From NCBI GenBank assembly GCA_002483365.1, contig DLHT01000015.1, forward strand, positions 64,132-128,131: a DNA stretch of 64,000 bases, in the 5' to 3' direction. Below are positions 52,266 through 62,660 of this stretch, piece after piece. The notes beneath the pieces are model-generated. The model was not told the DNA's origin and ran no database searches. It was given only the letters and a program-made list of their open reading frames with translations. This DNA comes from Cellvibrio sp. UBA7661 (GTDB lineage: Bacteria; Pseudomonadota; Gammaproteobacteria; Pseudomonadales; Cellvibrionaceae). The translations under genes were made by a program, and so were the position numbers. The stretch's first letter is position 1, and every line of letters begins with the position of its first letter.

Positions 52266-55103
52266 TCAATGTGCAAATGGTTTGGTTTTAAAATTGGTAC
52301 CGCGCAATTGCAATAATCCTTTGCCCGCTTTTTCATTTAACAGCAGCGACTCGTAAATCTTGATCACGTCGGCTTTGGTCACTTTTTTCAATGCAGCCAA
52401 GTAGCGTTCACGGCCATCAAATGTATATTTACCATGCCAGAACTCACCGCTGTATCTATCCGCCTCGGAATAGAAATCACTTGGCTTTTCCAGCACATTT
52501 GCAATCAATGCCTGTTTTGCCTGTTCAATCCCGGCTTCGTCCGTTGTTTTTAATTTAGCCAAGTACTCTTTGCGGAATTTATCCATGCGCGCTTTAATGC
52601 CGGGCAAATCTGTGTTGGAGCTTTGCACCAACATCACAAAACCGGGAATATCATCTACCGGATAATTAAAACTGGTCACCACATAACCCAACTGCTCATG
52701 GGTGCGCAATTGCATAAAGAAATCATTGCCGAATAATGAATTCAATACCGCTAATTGCGCTTGTTCATCGTCAGATTTGGCGTTACCAAACCAGGCCTGC
52801 AAGAGTGCACTATCGGCTAACTCAACATCATCATTAAAACTCACCAGCTTGCCAGCAGCAGGTGTGACGTATTGGTTAACCGCACGCGACTCCGGCAAAC
52901 GCTTGCCCGGCAATATCGCTGCTGCTTCTTCTGCCATAGCACGGACTTGTGCATCGGTATAATTGCCGACGGCGAACAAACGTAATAATGGATCGGCTTT
53001 GATCGCCTGATGATAGGCAACCACATCGGCTTTGGTAATTTTTTCAGCCGCCGCCAAAATTTGTTCATCTGTCCAAGGTGTTTTGGAAATCAAGCGCTGT
53101 GCATGACCAAACAATTGGCGGAATACATGATTCTTTTTCTTGTTGGACATGCCCTGCTGGAAGCTATCCATGGCTTCATGGAAATGCTTGTCACTGATAT
53201 CCAAAGCAACAAATTCGCTTAACATCTTCTGCAACAATTGCGGATGCTTGGTGGTGTAGCCCGAAATAAAAATACCCTGGCTAACCGCATCCATTACCGA
53301 GGTTGAAATCCCTAAAGAGGCGCGCCCGGCACGATCCTGCAATGTCATTGTTTGTTTGGAATAAATGTCATTTACCAAGCTCGCCAATACGGCTTCCTTT
53401 GGCGATTTCATTGCGAAATCCACATTGATTTGCAATGCGAGTTTACCCTTGTCTTCACGATAAAATTCCGGATGCACCAGGAAGGCCTCAACACCCGCCT
53501 GACTCACCACCTGATGTGGTTTGAGATAGGTATTATCAACAATTGGCGCTTGGGTATCAGTAAATAGATCATTAAGCGGCGGCAAGTTAAACGCATAGTT
53601 TTTCTTCAATGATTCCCAGCGTTTGTATTCATCGCCGGTAATGTCGCGGATTGAATAAACACCATCAAAAAATGGAACGGGTGTATCCGCTTTTTCGTTC
53701 GGATTAACGTACCAAATACGCGCGCGCTTTTCTTCCAATTGCGACAGTACCGCATTGATTGACTTTTCATCATAACGTTCGTAGGTGTATTGCGAATTCA
53801 TCAAGTTTTCGACGGGCAAATCAAACTGTGACATAGCCAAACCAACCGCCTGTTGTAGTGGATCAGGCTTGGGAGCATTGGCAAAATCTTTGGTGCGCAT
53901 GGCTTGCAATTCGCGATAATAATTTTTATCCAGCCCTTTGCGCTTGATCAATTCGACATAAGCAAAAATTGCCGCGATCACTTCATCCTGCTTTTGCAAA
54001 CCGGCATCAGTCAAATCTGCCTGCACACGCAAAAAACCATCCGGACCGTAGGCTTCGGCATCAAAATAGGCGGACAAGGTTTTCACTAATCCCTGTGCTC
54101 GCAATTGCTCACCCAAGGTGCCCGGCTCTTCAGAAGTAAGCAGGCTATGAATGAACTCATTGGGCTTCAACCGCCACTGGGCTTTATTGGATTTAACCGG
54201 AAAGTCTACATATAACACTTTTAATTCTTTAATGGGCTTGTAGTGAATACTTTTGCCCATTTCACTTTTGGTAAGACCGGGCGTAGTGATTTCAGGGAGC
54301 GCTACATTTTTATTGGGGATGGCTGCAAAGTGTTTTTCAGCCAAGGCTTTTAATTCCGGTAGTGATTGCTTGCCCACCAATGCCAACTTCATGATGTTGG
54401 ATGAGTAATAAGCATTGTAGAATTTTTTCATCTCATCATTGAGCACAGAACCTGGCTTGTCTTTCAGAGTATCCAGATTGCCAATGGTGAATTTTGCGCT
54501 GGGGCTGTTGGCGTTTGCGGTGTATCCCTGCAATGCGTATAAGTTCCAATTGTCCTGGGCTTTTTGCAGCGACCATTCATTGTTTACTGCATTGCGCTCT
54601 TTATCGCTGAAGTGCGGATCAAACGTCGGCTTTTTAAAATAATCGCTGAAGCGATCCAATGCTTCATCAAATTTTCCAGCATTAATCTGGAACATGTAGT
54701 TGGTTTTATCATACGCCGTAAACGCATTGGTCATACCGCCATTGGCTTGGGTGTATTTCATAAAGCCATCTGGCTCGGGATATTTTTCCGTCCCCAAAAA
54801 CAACATATGCTCAAGATAATGCGCAAGCCCGAGTTGGTCTTTTGGATCATGAGCACTACCCACACCCACCGCGAGCGAGGCAGAAGAGTTCTCTAATGAA
54901 GGGTCAGACACCAACACCACCTGCAAACCATTGGGCAGCATTAATGCCGCATATTGGCGGTCATCATTAGGGCTTTTGGTGATAGTGACCTGCTCAAGTT
55001 GTTGTACTACCGGTTTAGGGCTGCTGGTAGATTCACAGCCCACCAAACCGATTCCGCCCAGCAACAATAAACTGAACGCATAGGCCGAGTAGCGCTTTAA
55101 CAT
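52266..55103 (-). CDS. Insulinase-family (M16) lipoprotein peptidase
   Basis: A 945-residue zinc peptidase like E. coli protease III (PtrA). A lipobox LVGC at residues 20-23 makes it an outer-membrane or periplasmic lipoprotein. The inverted zinc motif HYLEH near residues 92-96 is followed by the conserved glutamate in NAVNNEWSLQK. The four M16 domains follow, with the C-terminal domain (TREQLGYVVT-like HEQLGYVVTSFNYP). It degrades peptides in the periplasm. It seems to be a single-gene unit followed by DUF3144. Confidence 0.93.
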   Translation of the reverse strand: MLKRYSAYAFSLLLLGGIGLVGCESTSSPKPVVQQLEQVTITKSPNDDRQYAALMLPNGLQVVLVSDPSLENSSASLAVGVGSAHDPKDQLGLAHYLEHMLFLGTEKYPEPDGFMKYTQANGGMTNAFTAYDKTNYMFQINAGKFDEALDRFSDYFKKPTFDPHFSDKERNAVNNEWSLQKAQDNWNLYALQGYTANANSPSAKFTIGNLDTLKDKPGSVLNDEMKKFYNAYYSSNIMKLALVGKQSLPELKALAEKHFAAIPNKNVALPEITTPGLTKSEMGKSIHYKPIKELKVLYVDFPVKSNKAQWRLKPNEFIHSLLTSEEPGTLGEQLRAQGLVKTLSAYFDAEAYGPDGFLRVQADLTDAGLQKQDEVIAAIFAYVELIKRKGLDKNYYRELQAMRTKDFANAPKPDPLQQAVGLAMSQFDLPVENLMNSQYTYERYDEKSINAVLSQLEEKRARIWYVNPNEKADTPVPFFDGVYSIRDITGDEYKRWESLKKNYAFNLPPLNDLFTDTQAPIVDNTYLKPHQVVSQAGVEAFLVHPEFYREDKGKLALQINVDFAMKSPKEAVLASLVNDIYSKQTMTLQDRAGRASLGISTSVMDAVSQGIFISGYTTKHPQLLQKMLSEFVALDISDKHFHEAMDSFQQGMSNKKKNHVFRQLFGHAQRLISKTPWTDEQILAAAEKITKADVVAYHQAIKADPLLRLFAVGNYTDAQVRAMAEEAAAILPGKRLPESRAVNQYVTPAAGKLVSFNDDVELADSALLQAWFGNAKSDDEQAQLAVLNSLFGNDFFMQLRTHEQLGYVVTSFNYPVDDIPGFVMLVQSSNTDLPGIKARMDKFRKEYLAKLKTTDEAGIEQAKQALIANVLEKPSDFYSEADRYSGEFWHGKYTFDGRERYLAALKKVTKADVIKIYESLLLNEKAGKGLLQLRGTNFKTKPFAH

Positions 55104-55244
55104 GGCGTAGTTCCTTTAGGATGAGTAGGATGAGAGAAAATTTATGTGCGGGAAGCCTAGCAGTTTTACCAGGGCTAGCACAGGGGCGTACTGCCGGGCG
55201 ATGTAAGCACACCATAGAAGCAGCACCGTTCAGCCTGGGTATGA

Positions 55245-56054
55245 CTACTGCAGCAAGTAAGAGGTTCCGCTCGCTTGGTTCACCGGGCTTGCAGTGATAA
55301 TAAAATGTCGCTGACTGCGCATGGTTGCGCCTGAGCTTTCATCTTTCACTTCGCGTTTGACCGCAATCAACCGCCCGTTGTGCTGGCGATATTCGGTATG
55401 GATCTCATTTTTGAAATGAAATCCAATCACGATAAACACACGCCCCGAGCCTTTTTCCGTCAGCTTGCTTGCTAGCGGAACACCATTCGCATCAATCCAC
55501 ACCAAAAAATGATTTTTGTATTTCTTAACGTATTTGCGAAAGCTTTTATCGATTTTTTCTTTGGGCATACTGAAGGTAAGTAATCGCGCAGATTGACCAT
55601 TCAGCGTATCCATTTTTTCGCTCACAAACTGGTAGCGACCTAAGACTAATTCCATTTGCGCAGCAGGGTACAATATCTCTCGCCACTCCCAATATTGAAA
55701 TTGCCCAACTGCATTCAGCGCTGAATTTTTTACATTTTCATCGTCAATTTTAGCTAACTCTTCGGCGTGCAATTGCGCAATTAATTCTGGTGAATAGGTT
55801 GCTCGCAGTCCGCCATCCCCATCCTCCAAACGTACATTAATCAAGCCTTCACGCTCAATCAATTCGTCGTGCTCGCCACTGCGGCCAAATAATTTGAATT
55901 GTGTATTAAGCGCAATCGGATCAGAAGATTTAAGCTGTGTTAATGCACTGCGAAAATCTGTAAGGCCATCAGCCCTTACCTTGGCAGAAAGGCTCATCGC
56001 ACAAAACATAACAAATAGTGTTGAACAGCCATACCCAAAAAAACGTTTGATCAT
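55245..56054 (-). CDS. Periplasmic protein of the Ytr-like operon, unknown family
   Basis: A 269-residue exported protein with a signal peptide (cleavage near residue 26). The rest has a beta-rich pattern with a paired ELIEREGLINVRLED and a later RVFIVIGFHF stretch. This recalls the lipid-binding folds of LolA and RseB, but I cannot confirm it. The ATG at 56054 has GGGA six bases upstream; an in-frame ATG two codons earlier is also possible. It is the last gene of the operon that starts at 63050, 30 nt after the FtsX-type permease gene, so it probably works with that transporter. Confidence 0.65.
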   Translation of the reverse strand: MIKRFFGYGCSTLFVMFCAMSLSAKVRADGLTDFRSALTQLKSSDPIALNTQFKLFGRSGEHDELIEREGLINVRLEDGDGGLRATYSPELIAQLHAEELAKIDDENVKNSALNAVGQFQYWEWREILYPAAQMELVLGRYQFVSEKMDTLNGQSARLLTFSMPKEKIDKSFRKYVKKYKNHFLVWIDANGVPLASKLTEKGSGRVFIVIGFHFKNEIHTEYRQHNGRLIAVKREVKDESSGATMRSQRHFIITASPVNQASGTSYLLQ

Positions 56055-56090
56055 TAACATTCCCTTCCTATTATAAAACTACACCTATGA

Positions 56091-58574
56091 TTAAGCGGCC
56101 TCGCGCAGCACCACAGCAGGAGGTGTAACAACGACACTCCGACAACACACAACACCTAGCATTGCAATAAACACCATTCCAATAAGTGGCGATGCAAACC
56201 AATAAACATAGTGAGGTTGCATTTCATTCTTAAACACCAGGTATTGCAAAGCATACAAAAATGATTCGGCACCAACGATAGCAATTAAACCCGATAGAAA
56301 ACCCAGAACAGCAAACTCGATCAACACACTGCCCAATATTAAATGGCGCGAACTTCCCAGCGCACGCAGCAGACCTGCTTCTTGTTTGCGGCTGTCAATA
56401 CTGCCCATTACCGCCGCAAACAGCACCAGGCATCCGGCACCCAAAGTCAACCACAGCACTAAGCCAATACCGTTACTAACCTGGCTGATCAGTATTTGGA
56501 TGTTTTCAATCATGCTCCCAAAATTCAATATCATTAAGTTGGGGTGTTCGCGCACAAAATGGTTAAAGTATTGCGTATCGCCTGTTGGAATAAACACACT
56601 GGTGCCATAAATCGGTGAAAAACGGTCAAGTGCAGTTGGCTCAAATATAAATAAGAAATTTTGATTTAATGACTTCCAATCAATACGCCTAAAGTTGGCC
56701 ACTTCTGCATTCAAGGCTAAGCCCCCAACAGAGAAAGCCAGTTGATCGCCAATATTCAGTCCAATAAGTTTTGCAAATTCAGCATCGACCGAAACCCCTA
56801 CCCTATCGGGTGCAGTTTTTTGCCATAAATCCCACCATTGCCCCGCCACGATGTCATGATCACTCGACAATGAGTCAAAATCAGTAACATGCAACTCCTG
56901 CTTAAATGCAGGATGGCGATTACGCAATTCCTCACTCGGTTCGACTGAATTAATGTGTGCGATTCGAGCCCTTACGACAGGATAAATTGGGTTCGCATCA
57001 ATACCCCTATCGAGCAAAAACTGTTTGAAATTTTCCACGTCAGCAGCATTCATATTGCCAACAAAATGATTCGGTGAATCAGCAGGAATTCGCCCCTGCC
57101 ATTCCGCTATAAATGAGGTGCGAATAATCGTCAGGGTGAGCAATAGCATCAACGCCACTGAAAAAATGGCCACCTGTACAACGCTTTTCCCCTTGCGTTT
57201 TTGCATTCCCGCAAATGCGAGCCGCCAGACGCCGCCTAAATTGCTCATAAATAGTTTACTGATTTTCAACAACAACCAGGACACCACACAGGCCACTACC
57301 AAAACAATCAGCAAGCCTAAGGTTGAACTCACAGTGATTTTTAAATTGCGACTAAATAATCCCACCAACACTATCATCGCAAACAGAGCCAAACCTATTT
57401 GCAACCACACCTGCGGTCTATTCACCGCTAATTCCCTGCGTAAAATTTTTAGCGGGGGAATACCAGGCAAAAGCCAGAGCGCAGGCAATGCAAAACACAG
57501 CACACAAACCAAACCTCCGGTAAAACTCAGCACATAGGGATAAACACCCGATGTCACCAGCGTAATTTGATACAACTGCGTGATACTGACTGCCACAATT
57601 TCCTGAATCCCGAAACCTATCATCAAACCAAACAAAGCCGCCGCCACACCCAAGATCAATAACTGTCCGAAATATAATAATCGAACATGAATAGCACTCG
57701 TGCCCAGACTTTTCATTAGCGCAATTTGATTGGTGTGGCGCACTGAGAACTGGCGCGCCGCAATAGCAATTGCGACACCCGCGAGGAGCACCGCCATCAC
57801 CGATGCAATTATCAGGAAGTTTTTGGCGGTTGTTAAATTGGCTGCTAACTGTTCCTGCGACGACTCAATGGTCGCGATACTCTGGTGTTGATTAAGCTCA
57901 GGTTTTATTTTCTCAAGGAAGCCAGTCAAATTATTGCCATTATTCGCAGCAAGCAGCCATTGATAATTCTCTTGCGGAATATTGGTTTTTGGCAGATCGC
58001 CAATATTCATTATCAAGCGCGCGCCAAAGTTAAAAAACGGATTCACGCCGTCCGGCTCATCAATCAAAATCCTTGTTAGCGTTAAATCCACATCGCCGAC
58101 CGAAACCCTATCACCCAGAGCTACTTTTAGGGCAGAGAATAATCGCGAATCTACCCACACCTCACCGGCGGCAGGGGCTGCGCTGGCCGTTCTAATATCA
58201 ACCGCATTTTCCGCATAAGCCAGATGACTAGTGTCCAATTTTCCGCGCAATGGGTAATACGAATCTACGGCCTTAATCGATGCCATTTGCATCTCATCGT
58301 CGGCATAAACAACTGACATAAACGTAGTTGAAAATGATTGCTGGAGTTTGCTCTCTGTGGCGAGGTCAATCCATTTCTGACTTATCGGCACAGAACCACT
58401 GACAACAGCATCTGCACCCAAGATGCTATTACTTTGTAACAACAAGGTTGATTCAAGTCTTGCAGAAAAAATAGAGATGCCACTTAAGACAGCCACAGCA
58501 AGAATAAGGGAAATAGCCAACAGTTTTAACTCGCCACTGCGCCAATTACGCAGCAATAATTTTAATGCCAACAT
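56091..58574 (-). CDS. FtsX-type ABC permease (YbbP/YtrF-like)
   Basis: An 827-residue permease with two FtsX-type halves. Membrane segments lie near residues 20-40, 255-275, 310-340, 350-375, 395-430, 465-490 and three near the C-terminus (700-820). Large periplasmic domains lie between. This is the layout of E. coli YbbP and MacB-like mechanotransmission permeases. The start overlaps the ATPase stop by one base (TAATG), so they form one transporter. Confidence 0.86.
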   Translation of the reverse strand: MLALKLLLRNWRSGELKLLAISLILAVAVLSGISIFSARLESTLLLQSNSILGADAVVSGSVPISQKWIDLATESKLQQSFSTTFMSVVYADDEMQMASIKAVDSYYPLRGKLDTSHLAYAENAVDIRTASAAPAAGEVWVDSRLFSALKVALGDRVSVGDVDLTLTRILIDEPDGVNPFFNFGARLIMNIGDLPKTNIPQENYQWLLAANNGNNLTGFLEKIKPELNQHQSIATIESSQEQLAANLTTAKNFLIIASVMAVLLAGVAIAIAARQFSVRHTNQIALMKSLGTSAIHVRLLYFGQLLILGVAAALFGLMIGFGIQEIVAVSITQLYQITLVTSGVYPYVLSFTGGLVCVLCFALPALWLLPGIPPLKILRRELAVNRPQVWLQIGLALFAMIVLVGLFSRNLKITVSSTLGLLIVLVVACVVSWLLLKISKLFMSNLGGVWRLAFAGMQKRKGKSVVQVAIFSVALMLLLTLTIIRTSFIAEWQGRIPADSPNHFVGNMNAADVENFKQFLLDRGIDANPIYPVVRARIAHINSVEPSEELRNRHPAFKQELHVTDFDSLSSDHDIVAGQWWDLWQKTAPDRVGVSVDAEFAKLIGLNIGDQLAFSVGGLALNAEVANFRRIDWKSLNQNFLFIFEPTALDRFSPIYGTSVFIPTGDTQYFNHFVREHPNLMILNFGSMIENIQILISQVSNGIGLVLWLTLGAGCLVLFAAVMGSIDSRKQEAGLLRALGSSRHLILGSVLIEFAVLGFLSGLIAIVGAESFLYALQYLVFKNEMQPHYVYWFASPLIGMVFIAMLGVVCCRSVVVTPPAVVLREAA

Positions 58575-59248
58575 TATTGTTTACCCTGCGACGGCATCAT
58601 TTCGCCTGCCGATAATTCAATGCGTGTTTGGCAGCGCGATGCAAGACGGTGCTCATGGGTAACTAAAACAAGTGTTGCGTTTTGCTCCGTATTTAATTGA
58701 AAAAGCAAATCAATAATACGCGCACCAGTGGTGCTGTCTAAATTACCGGTTGGCTCATCGGCAAAAAGAATTTTTGGCTGACTGGCAAATGCCCGTGCTA
58801 TAGCAACTCGCTGCTGCTCGCCACCGGAGAGCTGTTGCGGGTAATGGCTGGTACGCTTCTCCAATCCCACTTGCACCAAAAAATCCATCGCCAAGTTTCT
58901 AGCTTTTTTATTGCCGCGCAACTCCAAGGGCAACATGACATTTTCCAAAGCGGTCAAACCGGGCAATAGCTGAAATGATTGAAAAATAAAACCAATATTG
59001 TCCGCTCTCACTTGCGCCCGCCCTTCTTCATTGAGGGACGTAAGCGAGTGATTATTCAAAATAACTTCCCCTGCCGAGGGCACATCCAAGCCAGCCAAAA
59101 TCCCCAGGAGAGTGGATTTACCTGAACCAGATGCACCGGTAATTGCAATGGATTCACCAGCGGCAACTGAGAGCGAAATATCCTGCAAAATAGTTAAGTC
59201 ACCCTCCGCTGTTGTCACTTTTTTAGTAATTCCTTTAACGTCTAGCAT
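58574..59248 (-). CDS. ABC ATPase (LolD/YbbA/YtrE-like)
   Basis: A 224-residue nucleotide-binding subunit of the LolD/MacB group. It has the Walker A GASGSGKST near residues 40-48, the signature LSGGEQQR, Walker B ILFADEPTGNLD and the H-loop VTHEH. Its partner is the FtsX-type permease directly downstream. A 94-nt gap separates it from the ABC-2 permease gene on the same strand. Confidence 0.92.
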   Translation of the reverse strand: MLDVKGITKKVTTAEGDLTILQDISLSVAAGESIAITGASGSGKSTLLGILAGLDVPSAGEVILNNHSLTSLNEEGRAQVRADNIGFIFQSFQLLPGLTALENVMLPLELRGNKKARNLAMDFLVQVGLEKRTSHYPQQLSGGEQQRVAIARAFASQPKILFADEPTGNLDSTTGARIIDLLFQLNTEQNATLVLVTHEHRLASRCQTRIELSAGEMMPSQGKQ

Positions 59249-59342
59249 GATCAGATTTAATCCTTGGTATGTTATCGAGGCAGGGTTAAAAAAATGTGTA
59301 GCAGTATCTAAACGAACACCTTATTAACAGGTTGCGATAACA

Positions 59343-60272
59343 CTAGATTTCGTAACGATTATTTCTCAGCCATATAATTACAGCCAGCAACACAGCCACG
59401 ATCAGACTATAAATCGCCACTTCAGCAGAATAGTTAAACGTAAAACTCACATAGCCGTTGCTAGCATCGCCAAACGACATCTGCATGACATCGCCAATCG
59501 TATTCAGATAGGTTTTAAGTAATTCATAAATATGAATATTGATTCCCATAAATTTATTGAGAAAGCGATCGGCAACCAGCAGGATTAACGGGATAAAAGT
59601 AGCACCGAGAAAGGGCGATTTTTTGGCGTAGGCCGATGCCAGCATCGCCCAGGCAAATACAGGCAGAATCAGCGGCACTAAACCCATGCTGCCCAATAAA
59701 TAATTTCCCAGTAGAGGCAAGGCACGCAAGGCAGTGACAAATTGCCCAAAGTCACCCAGCCATACACAAACCACGAGCAATAACACCAAGCTCGTCAAGG
59801 CATTCATTAACAGTGTCAACAAGGGTACGCTCGCGGCAGCTACAACCAATTTGATCAGCACATTAAAATGTTCACTTACCGGCATGGAGCGCCAAAACAA
59901 AATGTCGCGGCTTTTGCGATCAGAAAACAGACACGACGTAGAGTAATACAAAGTCAAAAACACACTGACTACGGAAAAAAACCACCACCCCATAAATTGT
60001 TGCAAAGCAAGGATAAAACCAACTACTTGGTTACTTGCAAAATTGATTTTATAGCCACTACCAGTTTCATCCAGTTTTAAAAATTCCTGAAAATGAGGAT
60101 CAGCCAACTTGATACCTGAGCCATTTGCTTGATTGATGGTGGGATCGCTGATAACCGCCAACACCCAAAAACCCGTCACTAATAGCACACACACCAAAGG
60201 TAACAATATAAACAGACTGCGGTGCTCCCAGTATTCACGTTTCAACTGCACCGTCACACGCTTTGCAAACAT
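59343..60272 (-). CDS. ABC-2 type permease (YtrC/D-like)
   Basis: A 309-residue protein with about six membrane segments (residues 18-38, 85-112, 140-175, 185-225, 230-250, 280-302). A periplasmic loop lies between the first two. It starts with a one-base overlap at the end of the ATPase gene upstream, so they are coupled. It matches the ABC-2 membrane-protein layout but no named substrate. Confidence 0.85.
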   Translation of the reverse strand: MFAKRVTVQLKREYWEHRSLFILLPLVCVLLVTGFWVLAVISDPTINQANGSGIKLADPHFQEFLKLDETGSGYKINFASNQVVGFILALQQFMGWWFFSVVSVFLTLYYSTSCLFSDRKSRDILFWRSMPVSEHFNVLIKLVVAAASVPLLTLLMNALTSLVLLLVVCVWLGDFGQFVTALRALPLLGNYLLGSMGLVPLILPVFAWAMLASAYAKKSPFLGATFIPLILLVADRFLNKFMGINIHIYELLKTYLNTIGDVMQMSFGDASNGYVSFTFNYSAEVAIYSLIVAVLLAVIIWLRNNRYEI

Positions 60273-61150
60273 TACGCAACCTCCTTCGCCACATGCTGTG
60301 GTTTTATTTTTGCTACAAATAGTTCACTTAAGCTCGGCGTAGTGAGCTTACCCAATTGCGCCAGCGATTCGCGCTGTTGTTCATTAGGTTCAAACAACAT
60401 ACTGAAACCACCCAGCAAACGACGACTGTGAATAGGGTTATGTACCAACGCATGCTCTTTGTAATTGGCGTCAACTTGTAACTCAACGTATTGCGTGGCA
60501 ATTTGCTCCATGCTGGCATCCAGCACAATTTTGCCCTGATTGATAAACACCAGATCCGTCAGGATAGTTTCGATTTCTTCTACTTGATGCGTGGTAATCA
60601 GAATTGTTTTCTGGTCATCGTAATAATCATTTAACAAGTTTTCATAAAACTGTTTGCGATAGAGAATATCCAAGCCCAAGGTCGGCTCATCCAGCACCAA
60701 CAACTCACTATCAATCGACATAATCAATGCCAGATGCAGTTGGGTAACCATACCTTTGGAAAGGGTTCTGACTTTATCGGTCAGTGCAATGGAGGTCTCT
60801 GCGAGATATTTCAGACACTGGGCGCGACTAAAACGTGGATGTACACCCTCAGTGTAAGTAATTAACTCGCGCACACTGATCCACTGCGGCAGTGTGGCGG
60901 TATCGGCAATAAACGAAACGCGCTCCAATAATTTCACTCGCTCGCGCTGGGGGTTCATTCCTAAAACACTAAGCTCGCCTTCAACAGGAGCCAAGCCCAA
61001 AATACCTTTCAGCAAACTGGTTTTACCCGCACCGTTAGGGCCAATAAGTCCAACAATTTTTCCTGATGCTATTTGTAAATTCACATTATCAAGCGCTACT
61101 TTTTTTCCGTAATGCTTGCTGACATTTTGCGCACTAATGACTTGACTCAC
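60272..61150 (-). CDS. ABC ATPase (YtrB-like)
   Basis: A 292-residue ABC-2 type ATPase. It has Walker A GPNGAGKTS near residues 38-46, the signature LSKGMVTQL and Walker B LLVLDEPTLGLD, with the H-loop ITTHQ. The C-terminal 70 residues are specific to this branch. It begins one base after the GntR gene and overlaps the permease gene by one base. Confidence 0.93.
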   Translation of the reverse strand: MSQVISAQNVSKHYGKKVALDNVNLQIASGKIVGLIGPNGAGKTSLLKGILGLAPVEGELSVLGMNPQRERVKLLERVSFIADTATLPQWISVRELITYTEGVHPRFSRAQCLKYLAETSIALTDKVRTLSKGMVTQLHLALIMSIDSELLVLDEPTLGLDILYRKQFYENLLNDYYDDQKTILITTHQVEEIETILTDLVFINQGKIVLDASMEQIATQYVELQVDANYKEHALVHNPIHSRRLLGGFSMLFEPNEQQRESLAQLGKLTTPSLSELFVAKIKPQHVAKEVA

Positions 61151-61151
61151 C

Positions 61152-61520
61152 TTATTCTCCTTGAACTGCTTGCAATGCAGCGATCAATTCTTTTTTGCTC
61201 ACACCCAGTTGGCGCATACGCAACAATAACGCCGGAATCTCGGTAGAGATGAATTTTTCTTTTTCTGTGCTGTGTAGTTTTTGTTGGGCACCATCGAGCA
61301 CATACATACCCATACCGCGCCGCGCTTCAACCAGCCCCATATCTACCAACTCCTGATAAGCTTTACTGACGGTAATATGATTAATTTGATAATCGCTCGA
61401 TACCTGACGAACAGAAGGTAAAGGTTCCCCTTCTTTAATCGCGCCAGATAAAATCAACGCTGCGATTTTTTCGCGCAGCTGTCGATAGATAGGTTGGTCA
61501 TCATTCCAATTCATTGTCAT
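61152..61520 (-). CDS. GntR-family regulator (YtrA subfamily)
   Basis: A 122-residue regulator. It has the GntR winged helix (QPIYRQLREKIAALILSGAI, LPSVRQVSSDYQINHITVSKAYQEL) but only a short C-terminal tail, which is typical of the YtrA subfamily. Such proteins usually repress an adjacent ABC operon. Several ATGs lie in phase; I chose 61520, which has GAG six bases before it. Others at 61514, 61526 and 61544 are possible. The predicted operator at the head of the operon is described separately. Confidence 0.88.
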   Translation of the reverse strand: MTMNWNDDQPIYRQLREKIAALILSGAIKEGEPLPSVRQVSSDYQINHITVSKAYQELVDMGLVEARRGMGMYVLDGAQQKLHSTEKEKFISTEIPALLLRMRQLGVSKKELIAALQAVQGE

Positions 61521-61558
61521 TCGCATCTCATGGCTGGTCGACATCCCTGTCATCAAGG

Positions 61559-62593
61559 TTATATATTGGCTTCAAACTCTTTGGAGAAAGCCTTATCTTT
61601 TTGATAGTCCTCAGACTTTATTTTATTAACCAACAGCGCGTATTTTTCTGTATTGCCTACAGACTTATACGCCTTTGCCAAACTCCAGGATGCCCAAAAA
61701 TAATGCGGATCTTTTGGATTCTTGTTCCTGGATTGATACCGTTCAATAAACTCAATACCTTTATCAAAGTCGTTTTCCATGATGGCAATTTCACCTAACT
61801 GGAGCAGGCTGTCATGGATGTGCCATTTGGTTTTGACCGCAACAGGTGTATTGGATACCGATTCAAACAAGCGTTTTGCTTTAGCGAATTCTTTTTTATC
61901 GCGCAAGTAGTGTGCAACCTCATATTGATTGATTGCCGAGCGGAATGTTTTACCACTTAGCTCATCTGCCAATTTCAGTGCGGCATCGGTCTTTCCTTCT
62001 TGCTCCAGACTATAAATTTTATAGGTATCTGCATCTTCAGGAGACAACTGCTGCAAGCGCTGTAAATACTCGGTACCTTTTTTAGTTGACCCTCCGGCAA
62101 TAGAGGGCGCACTCAGATAAAAGCGTGCCGCAGCGGCTAAAGCCTCTATATTGTTGGCATCTATCTGTAATGCTGCCTCATATTGAGCAGCACATTTTTT
62201 CGCTAATTTCAGCGCAGTAAAAATCGATGCACCTTGCGCTTGATTGCAATACACATCGCCAGAAATTTTCACTTCTTCCGCAGAATTAGGGCCAATAGCC
62301 AAAGCTTGCTCAACGTAATTTACTGCCAATTCCGTATCACCGCGCATAATGGCGATCCTGCCCAGAAACATAAGCGACTCATTTTTACTTGCTGCGGTTT
62401 TCGTATGATCTAAAAAAAACTGCTCAGCATCGTCATAACGCCCTTCAAGATAAGCATGAACTCCGGCATTGGTATTTTCTGCCTCTGCATCAACAACAGA
62501 CGATGAATCCGCCGCAGCTACCATTGCCGAGAACAAAAAAACGCTTGCGCCAACACTGATTTTTTTATTTAAAAACATAAACATTTCCTTCAT
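61559..62593 (-). CDS. Exported TPR protein of the Ytr-like operon
   Basis: A 344-residue protein with a signal peptide (cleavage near AAAD, residues 26-28) and several TPR units, the clearest being NTNAGVHAYLEGRYDDAEQ near 40-60 and NESLMFLGRIAIMRGDTELA after it. It should sit in the periplasm as a protein-protein adaptor. AGGAG stands eight bases before the ATG. It ends just before the GntR gene. Confidence 0.8.
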   Translation of the reverse strand: MKEMFMFLNKKISVGASVFLFSAMVAAADSSSVVDAEAENTNAGVHAYLEGRYDDAEQFFLDHTKTAASKNESLMFLGRIAIMRGDTELAVNYVEQALAIGPNSAEEVKISGDVYCNQAQGASIFTALKLAKKCAAQYEAALQIDANNIEALAAAARFYLSAPSIAGGSTKKGTEYLQRLQQLSPEDADTYKIYSLEQEGKTDAALKLADELSGKTFRSAINQYEVAHYLRDKKEFAKAKRLFESVSNTPVAVKTKWHIHDSLLQLGEIAIMENDFDKGIEFIERYQSRNKNPKDPHYFWASWSLAKAYKSVGNTEKYALLVNKIKSEDYQKDKAFSKEFEANI

Positions 62594-62660
62594 TACATCA
62601 ACTCCTCTAACAATAAGTGTCTATTCATTCGCTGTATTCATTCAGCCGTATGTATTCACA

